From JABDOU01 sp041609995 (GTDB taxonomy: Bacteria; Actinomycetota; Acidimicrobiia; Spongiisociales; SHLN01), in NCBI GenBank assembly GCA_041609995.1, contig JBFIPU010000049.1, forward strand, positions 1-18,488: DNA of 18,488 bases, written 5' to 3'. Positions 16,101 to 18,488 of the stretch are shown in pieces (position 1 is the first letter of the stretch; each line of letters opens with the position of its first letter). Position numbers and translations under genes: made by a program. The notes under the pieces are model-generated. The model made no database searches. It saw only the letters and a list, made by a program, of their open reading frames with translations, and was not told the origin of the DNA.

Positions 16101-16859
16101 GTGGGGGATGTTGCAGTTCAAATCTTGACACCCGCGGAGCAGCTCAGCGCCCCCCGCACCCTTCGTCTCAAGGGAACGCTGATCGCCGAGTCGATATACC
16201 AAAGGGGAACCGTCGTGCCGCTCTCCTACACGCCCGCCTCGGTCGTCGACGTCGGCGGATCCGATATTGCGCGAGGTGGGCCTGGTGACGATGTCATCCG
16301 GCTCGGAGCTGGGTCCGATCTCGCCAACGGCGGTCCCGGTGATGACGTGTTGTTCGGCGCCCAGGACCAGGATGCTCTATGGGGAGGCGCGGATCACGAT
16401 CGGATATTTGGCGGATATGGTGCCGATGTGCTGGACATCAAACCTCGCGCGACCGACCCGCCCATCTTTTTCGATGTCGCCGGGACAGTAGACACTGACG
16501 GCAATCCGCGGACTGGAAACGGACCGGACCTTGTGTACGGTGGCTGGGGGCCCGACGAGCTCCAGGCAGACGTTGGCAGTAGCGGAAGAAACCAGACGTC
16601 GGACCATTTGATCGACTGGGTTGGCAACCACAACGTCTTCTACGTGTGCGAAGGGGCGCTAGGACGAGGTCGGGTCATCCGGTCGGCGAGCCCAGCACTC
16701 AATGCGATGCTGACCGAATTGGCGATTGCGGCCGGTGCTACCGACGTAGATGTTGTCGACAGCGGCGGGTGGGAGGAGCTAGGCCTCGTCCGCAGGAGAG
16801 ACTATGCCGCCAACAGCAGTCCACACCCCGATTCGCCTGGCAACTTCACTTGTGGCTGA
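7137..16859 (+). CDS. Giant secreted RTX-type calcium-binding protein (3240 aa)
   Basis: A 9.7-kb uninterrupted frame. Residues 1-22 look like a Sec signal (hydrophobic SFVIIMAMVSSIFGSALPG, cleavage near GAA-QQ) but lack a basic n-region. Residues 23-1630 are an acidic, Ala/Val-rich, mostly beta-type region that I do not recognise. A Lys/Asp linker follows (about 1631-1665, DRNKKKDTDDPKKPKAKQ). Residues 1679-1866 form a module (FPVLTDAS..., VGFDTYGL, ...GFFVDDR...) that ends in a canonical EF-hand loop DPNGDGRLRVDE (1854-1865). LYLNMG (1937-1942) marks a short segment that commonly precedes RTX arrays. Residues 2052-3147 hold about 60 GGxGxD-x-U-x nonapeptides in a dozen clusters. The tail (3155-3240, DHLIDWVGNHNVFYVC...) resembles the end of other actinobacterial RTX-like proteins. 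No LPxTG or C-terminal membrane anchor is seen. Ca2+-dependent folding outside the cell is expected from the family. Adhesin, S-layer or matrix roles are inference. Start uncertain: GTG 7137 lacks a spaced Shine-Dalgarno; ATG 7155 is an alternative. Confidence 0.9.
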   Translation: MSFVIIMAMVSSIFGSALPGAAQQPPTEDPAAVEVRLGLISLGRAFGGLAAVDPLATPIPITSVAIRDVLNLDRQLADRVNDALLGESVTLDNIDELVSSPDPTALRMEDVTPAASPPEYREWDLTLALPGATTVPLLYQEERLVFGTGELEGELAAELTGTLRLRYDPAAQPLQRFAVIGDSVLNIRAWTRPGSSQTDVAQDLNIREFLAVDGFVEVEVEGEVAAGQGMKVDAEMSVRMRDPNGRGLLVREDLELGLAQDLFTEDGVDDVGNPLKQFDNDAVDVGLELNADLITAAGPHGTITVGPKAPEDQGPFAAVKIDRGEDLALLSSVQFADAVGAFGRFANAVAVIEGSVDARLPLLNARLTDLHDPGKRLASLLQEQALIRVVCGAADTIPPTGVPRPGHVQYCQAITAGLEPDPSKGVTWSSLSGIDPTPVANASRTVGANPTANIALPPGGTGFPHLVVDFQTEDGTRYRGRSVINSVQTLGAVLDSIGLTGQVTYDSTLRSLEVAVRDEETTRDLTVTTGSAPSLGPLTGLQGLCAARVLDAADPPLRECPRGGDEPDPNTPSQRPGPDQTVVALSATGRLFDATFGLGLGAAEEESSRADVYLKPGPNDEIWRIAGLTATLPQPAPMVARIGFLKTNVDLTALTLQSPPDAAAALVTLDTSQEVVLGGDPTRTVDGAVYVSSLLAKAKPNDEDPLTSSPGDLIPAELQPEVTYAVQVDADLQVSDAPTVTAPRSRLLDQTAQLTARWTGLRDEPSVVTGADYEALRLLDLLPEVRGVFDVAEPVAEMVDDSADFERDFGIDAGLPETDEGRVVTRTLEDLTSGETCFEFRVLGHNRLECLDGPLRDAGFTAGNAYMVRGDDTFLRDVLLDDLATVTTIFATPEDSLGAQETFPLLDLNPPDISEIEGSARSQTEELVSRLFKAGNDPDDPLNFEVSTLQGFAQAIDELHDAGVAPAISISGIDLSTSPPEFMFSLATDEPVPTEVEAPLRIKVGDGLLRVVEEVDGEARDKSLAVSTESTIVVKLAIDLATGTTKVHRSTAVTESVTGVAGGSATMANADAVLGSVAANVGDLADIALAVGVEARTASEPASAEWTSLADFRGVLEMHRARLGDAPDCEVAAALNPSAAACAKVPLLDDEGDALTVVEVQLMATDSSGGAGAPAVDPGDQPLAYRFLAEGLGFYTDDLEAALDGNLAGSGDPLSAPLIGTRLDAGLGIVASFEAFTGQARANLSDITLGEDASAAELMTQLGEAINTAADAAGVTPTEAMDAPTFTCGDACPADPTVAQIDKITMPLRLHREVFATSPGQVPFSTGLAGAPLHSDLPVETWGSWDLNVNIGIERGKGPILSFGTDPVLDLNVNAKLPEKDAPTCHEWTRSSANEALRALGVPTDADTRCIDALVGYLPSVLVDLGDTGAEVGVSVDVAPDQKNRDVSLPELIGPTLPATTTLDGSGELDVYFESWASELGMFDVLGTVSLAWTSADGYRDLEYGSLYLDAGTVKQLLFPGFQQVKEWLNPLNPAIEALQTPVPVISDISELVGEGPVTLLSILVAQGGSAEMVSRIVAFRQAVDSLAEPGDEVDLIALGSTAAQGGSFSLEPDDLKFVVGCPTKPSVSAKCGEDDRNKKKDTDDPKKPKAKQAGKGLLNRAKDSAQTGTYFSVPSVNFPVLTDASEVFKLLYGTGDTALVSVDFGAMGGTVSWEKEFEPGWPVGPVRVVPSIALSFGIEAHFAVGFDTYGLTQRVRALETPGDVSALSDLSLERGEVFMEGFFVDDRIEKAPSGWCFGLRQAEVTSNCPQSNEDQPEIQFTVTASAGASISIGFASAGVVGSVVVDLSLDVFDPNGDGRLRVDEFAGGSGGNDCAFDVSSGIQFLLEVVLSLDLGFFSTEASWTLVESPRVKIFEFACDPPPKPKLATADTESETLYLNMGSRATDRGGNLEGEINESFTVRQIDLDDSGNARIEVAAFKQVQTFVLGPCAPKSCDPPTPQSPPAEWTIVADGSTGADKIRFHPGQVMEVATDGAISVRTVPFTLPVIASGGAGNDEIVGGDGADQLYGDRVLLAEDRLTLKVDVDEPAGSGNDTIDAGAGDDFISAGAGNDTVTAGPGQDDVRGGLGADNIDGGAGADRVVGGPDNDRLSGGPGLDPLSLFPTTDAAFIASLLDSGDLVVGGSGSDNVEGGNGSDIVIGGDLNSVFDRDWSDDETTGGLQAAAGFTVTGVDPDNKLVQVLIDSALTVSLPTDAQFRADCSLQGAPADAGDIDLVSGGPDRDYLLGGRGPDRLEGGAGNDLLCGRAGDDLLIGDGAGAKGDDELRGGDGRDRLYGQGGMDTLHGDADDDLLRGGPGPDTLEGGLGADLLLGEEGADTLYGDIAGRNSGAGAGDARSIRCYVETRIVDRMVDLNGDLVGDANDDGQLEGMQVIDGRVLAADGGWFTGALGSYVFHDGLVDLDGDGNLGGSPGTGVAADNGLVALAGMAGAIGDGDCIFGGAGADPHIKGQGGGDFLHGGEGSDPDIDGGPGNDFVRGWDGDDRVLGGPGDDLVVGDGGDDTIEGNAGNDRIRGGEGDDRLIGGSQVAAADGEDTLLGGRGSDVLAGENAVIRDWIAGDPASPIEGTYVELIGSPGGQPADASDPWWDELYGGFDEDWVFGQEGNDLVRGGQDNDYVEAGPGSDVVLGDAGDDLLIGGSSVNPATSGGAIVDGRSGGGAPDGADTILGDGGPDGLLGADVLIGDNGTLTRIAAAEADHLVQLADVGFAAPGRFGNDTLIGDGRPGSYSLIGGGNPPPDDGTLLWCAALEPSVVSGAHQTNDHLFGQAGDDCLAGGGGDDYFEGGRGADRIAGGAGRDDIIGGGSATDGRPTGDDGRRLRESFDRDNDPSGLVDNTAAGLADAGDEISGGPDDDVVLGDNGRITRPWTGDPLRHVAMADIRPGHTSGSDIIFGGSGNDVLYGQLDDTAGVGRAALGTGDVLEGEDGSDVLVGDVAVQILTPAEQLSAPRTLRLKGTLIAESIYQRGTVVPLSYTPASVVDVGGSDIARGGPGDDVIRLGAGSDLANGGPGDDVLFGAQDQDALWGGADHDRIFGGYGADVLDIKPRATDPPIFFDVAGTVDTDGNPRTGNGPDLVYGGWGPDELQADVGSSGRNQTSDHLIDWVGNHNVFYVCEGALGRGRVIRSASPALNAMLTELAIAAGATDVDVVDSGGWEELGLVRRRDYAANSSPHPDSPGNFTCG
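13290..16577 (+). repeat. RTX (GGxGxDxUx) nonapeptide array, about 60 units in clusters
   Basis: Clusters read off the translation fall near 13290-13350, 13414-13610, 13680-13745, 13965-14280, 14625-14960, 15080-15230, 15295-15370, 15590-15725, 15830-15895, 15965-16110, 16255-16440 and 16519-16577. Units such as GAGNDTVTA, GPGDDLVVG and GEGDDRLIG match the hemolysin-type Ca2+-binding consensus, which folds into a parallel beta-roll when Ca2+ is bound. Non-repeat insertions separate the clusters; the one at about 14300-14625 carries two extra DxNxDG / DxDxDG loops (D2420 and D2460). Confidence 0.93.
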
Positions 16860-17089
16860 GTTGCCAACACGCTGACCCCTTCCTGTTTTGGCCGGATCCT
16901 GGGCGGTTGGGACGATCTGTACCCTCGACGTCAGACTGATGGGCCTGGCGCGACCAACGCGTTGGTTTGGCTCTCAGCTGCGGCTCCCGTCCTTCAAAGA
17001 GGGGCGTTCAAAGTGTGCTCCGAATTCGTGACGTAGTCCTCTTGTCACGTTGTGTGGCCAAACTCACAATGGGCCAAAAGGAGTGTGTC
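16860..17089. promoter_or_regulatory. Intergenic region with palindrome, spaced inverted repeat and candidate promoter
   Basis: ACCAACGCGTTGGT (16953-16966) is a perfect 14-bp palindrome of unknown function. CGTGAC (17027-17032) and GTCACG (17044-17049) form a perfect inverted repeat with an 11-nt spacer. Its right arm overlaps a candidate -35 TTGTCA (17042-17047), followed after 17 nt by CACAAT (17065-17070) as -10. That would start transcription near 17077, only about 13 nt before the downstream ATG but still including its Shine-Dalgarno AAGGAG (17078-17083). No clear terminator with T-tract follows the giant gene. Confidence 0.4.
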
Positions 17090-18488
17090 ATGACTTCGGA
17101 GACCATCGACTCTGATTCCGCTGCCTCAATCTCACGGCCACACGCAGTCCCGGATGCCTACGTCCCGTCGGGGCGCACAACTGTTCTGGCGGTGGTGCTG
17201 ATGGCGGCGGTGGCAGCAGTCAGCGGCCCGATTGCGGGGGCAGTGGTGATGTTGGCCGATCAGCTGATTTCGGCCATCGGCGAGATCGCGGCAGCATCGG
17301 GTGAGTTTCCCTTTCTCGTTGTGTTCGTCCTCGCCCTCGTGGCCTATGCGTTCGGGGGAGCCTTCGTCGGCTCTGTACAAGGCAGGCTGATCGGCAAGGC
17401 CGGGAAGGTGGGACGGAATCGCAATCCGAATCTGGCGACGCTCTTCGGTGTCGTTGCGGCAGGGGCGGCCCTGGCTGCTTTTCATGGGATGCGCCGGGGC
17501 GAACTGGGTGCGGAAGCCTTCGACTCGGCCATCGACTGGATCAAATTTGCGCTCTACGGAGTTGGGGCGGTTCTGGGAGCAGCAGTTGCTTCCCGGGAAC
17601 CAGCGGAGCGAGACCCTTTCTGCGAAGCGTGCGGCACATTCCTGGACGTCCAGACAATGGCCACCGTGCCGGCCACCTTGGAGTCTCAGGTGATCCGGTA
17701 CCTGCAGGACGGGCCGCCGGCGCGGATCCTGTCGCTGCCGACCGAGCCCGATCCTGAACGCGATCAAACTCAGGTGACGCTCCACTTCTGCCCGGTTTGC
17801 CGGAACACCGGCGTCCTTTCTGCCCAGACCAACATCTATCGGTCCGAGAAAGGCGAGGACGGAACAGAGTCGGTCCGTGCCGACTCACGTCAGGTGTTCT
17901 CAGAGCTGATTTCGCGAGAGGTCATCGGGACGCTGATTGATGGCAGACACGATGTCGCGCCCGTTGCTTCAGCCCGTTTCAAAACCGGCCCCGATGCGTC
18001 ATCTGAGTTGGCCGACGCCGGAGGTCAACCCGCGGTCGTGCCTTCCATCGTGCCGGATTGCTTCACCTGCGGGGCTCGGCCGGCCGCAACCACGTCGATC
18101 GTCAGGTTCTCCCGCACCCCCGATTTTGAGATGTCGAGTGCAGCCGATTTCTTGAAGGATCGTGGCTACCTACGAACGGAAGGGATCCTGGTGCCCCGGT
18201 GCCGGGAGTGCATGGACGGCGAGAAACGCATTGCAGTCGCAGGACAGGTGGCGGCCTGGACGGGTATCCCGGCGGGTTTTGCTGTTGGGATCGGAGCCGC
18301 ATCGGTCATGGGTGGCGTCGTGGGCGCGGTCCTCGGTGCATTCACCTTTGTGGCAGTGGTGGCTGCGATCATGATGTGGGCTCGCAGGAGTGGTCCAGCT
18401 GATATCAACAGCCGGGCACCGGCCGATCACGCTGCTGCGCAACTGGCGCTGCGGGCCGGGGCCAAGCCGGGGGGCTGGATCATCCCCA
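17090..18488 (+). CDS. Membrane protein with duplicated CxxC zinc-ribbon-like modules (3' end outside window)
   Basis: The ATG at 17090 is preceded by AAAAGGAG (17076-17083) at ideal spacing, and the frame is open to the right edge (466 residues visible). After a 28-residue polar start there are four hydrophobic segments: about 31-57, 75-97 (Gly-rich), 115-132 and 152-168. A soluble region follows with four CxxC pairs: C178-C181, C234-C237, C324-C327 and C371-C374. These suggest two zinc-ribbon modules, each built from two knuckles about 50 residues apart (178-237 and 324-374). Two more hydrophobic helices (about 386-430, Gly/Ala/Val-rich) close the visible part. I do not recognise a named family, and no catalytic motif is visible. 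Zinc binding is inferred from the cysteine pattern. It follows the giant gene on the same strand with 230 bp between and its own likely promoter, so functional linkage is possible but not shown. Confidence 0.85.
   Translation, partial: MTSETIDSDSAASISRPHAVPDAYVPSGRTTVLAVVLMAAVAAVSGPIAGAVVMLADQLISAIGEIAAASGEFPFLVVFVLALVAYAFGGAFVGSVQGRLIGKAGKVGRNRNPNLATLFGVVAAGAALAAFHGMRRGELGAEAFDSAIDWIKFALYGVGAVLGAAVASREPAERDPFCEACGTFLDVQTMATVPATLESQVIRYLQDGPPARILSLPTEPDPERDQTQVTLHFCPVCRNTGVLSAQTNIYRSEKGEDGTESVRADSRQVFSELISREVIGTLIDGRHDVAPVASARFKTGPDASSELADAGGQPAVVPSIVPDCFTCGARPAATTSIVRFSRTPDFEMSSAADFLKDRGYLRTEGILVPRCRECMDGEKRIAVAGQVAAWTGIPAGFAVGIGAASVMGGVVGAVLGAFTFVAVVAAIMMWARRSGPADINSRAPADHAAAQLALRAGAKPGGWIIP

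Noticed and set aside
13205..16202. Several Pro/Ser-rich minus-strand frames opposite the RTX array (for example 13205-13846 and 14498-15013)
   Set aside because: These are the reverse complement of Gly/Asp-rich repeats, which always yields Pro/Ser-rich open frames; no independent evidence.
13290..16577. CRISPR or other DNA-level repeat array
   Set aside because: The repetition is at the protein level (9-residue period) with varied codons; no identical repeats with unique spacers are present.
17132..17785. 217-aa minus-strand frame opposite the zinc-ribbon membrane gene
   Set aside because: The plus-strand frame has an ideal Shine-Dalgarno, transmembrane segments and spaced CxxC pairs; the minus frame is its shadow.

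Overview
The window is high-GC DNA with GTG as well as ATG starts, several genes without a Shine-Dalgarno but with a -10 hexamer placed for leaderless transcription, and secreted proteins with Thr-rich linkers and calcium-binding repeats. This points to a high-GC actinobacterium. An Acidimicrobiia-like (Ilumatobacter-like) source is a guess from overall flavour; the window holds no rRNA or other phylogenetic marker.

Layout. (1) Positions 1-802: a minus-strand gene for a secreted beta-sandwich protein, starting at 687 and running off the left edge. Upstream is a clear promoter whose start region carries a perfect 16-bp palindrome containing TGGGAGCGCTCCCA, the operator sequence known for the cellobiose-responsive LacI-family repressors CebR/CelR. 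At the left edge a diverged second copy of the same domain lies in inverted orientation, so the minus-strand frame runs antisense into it. This is an inversion junction or an assembly chimera. (2) 885-4472: small-molecule metabolism, with a glyoxalase/VOC protein (minus) divergent from a cytochrome P450 (plus), then a DltE-like short-chain dehydrogenase tightly coupled to a small membrane protein, and a convergent DinB-family protein. (3) 4473-7136: a non-coding stretch with a tRNA-Glu-like fragment, then a minus-strand secreted 675-aa protein (five-blade FG-GAP-like Ca2+ repeats, Thr-rich linker, two C-terminal beta-sandwich domains), then a 396-bp divergent intergenic region. (4) 7137-16859: one gene for a 3240-aa secreted protein. 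Its first 2000 residues are largely unrecognised but hold a conserved-looking module with a canonical EF-hand loop; its last third carries about 60 RTX-type GGxGxD nonapeptides. (5) 17090-18488: a membrane protein with two CxxC/CxxC zinc-ribbon-like modules, running off the right edge.

How it fits together. The two divergent surface proteins (675 aa and 3240 aa) are both exported and both rich in Asp-based Ca2+ loops, so they are likely a cell-surface or matrix pair acting where calcium is plentiful. The left-hand secreted protein looks like a carbohydrate-associated factor under a cellobiose-type repressor. The P450/SDR/VOC/DinB block is an ordinary metabolic segment. No CRISPR array, rRNA, intact tRNA, transposase or phage gene was seen.
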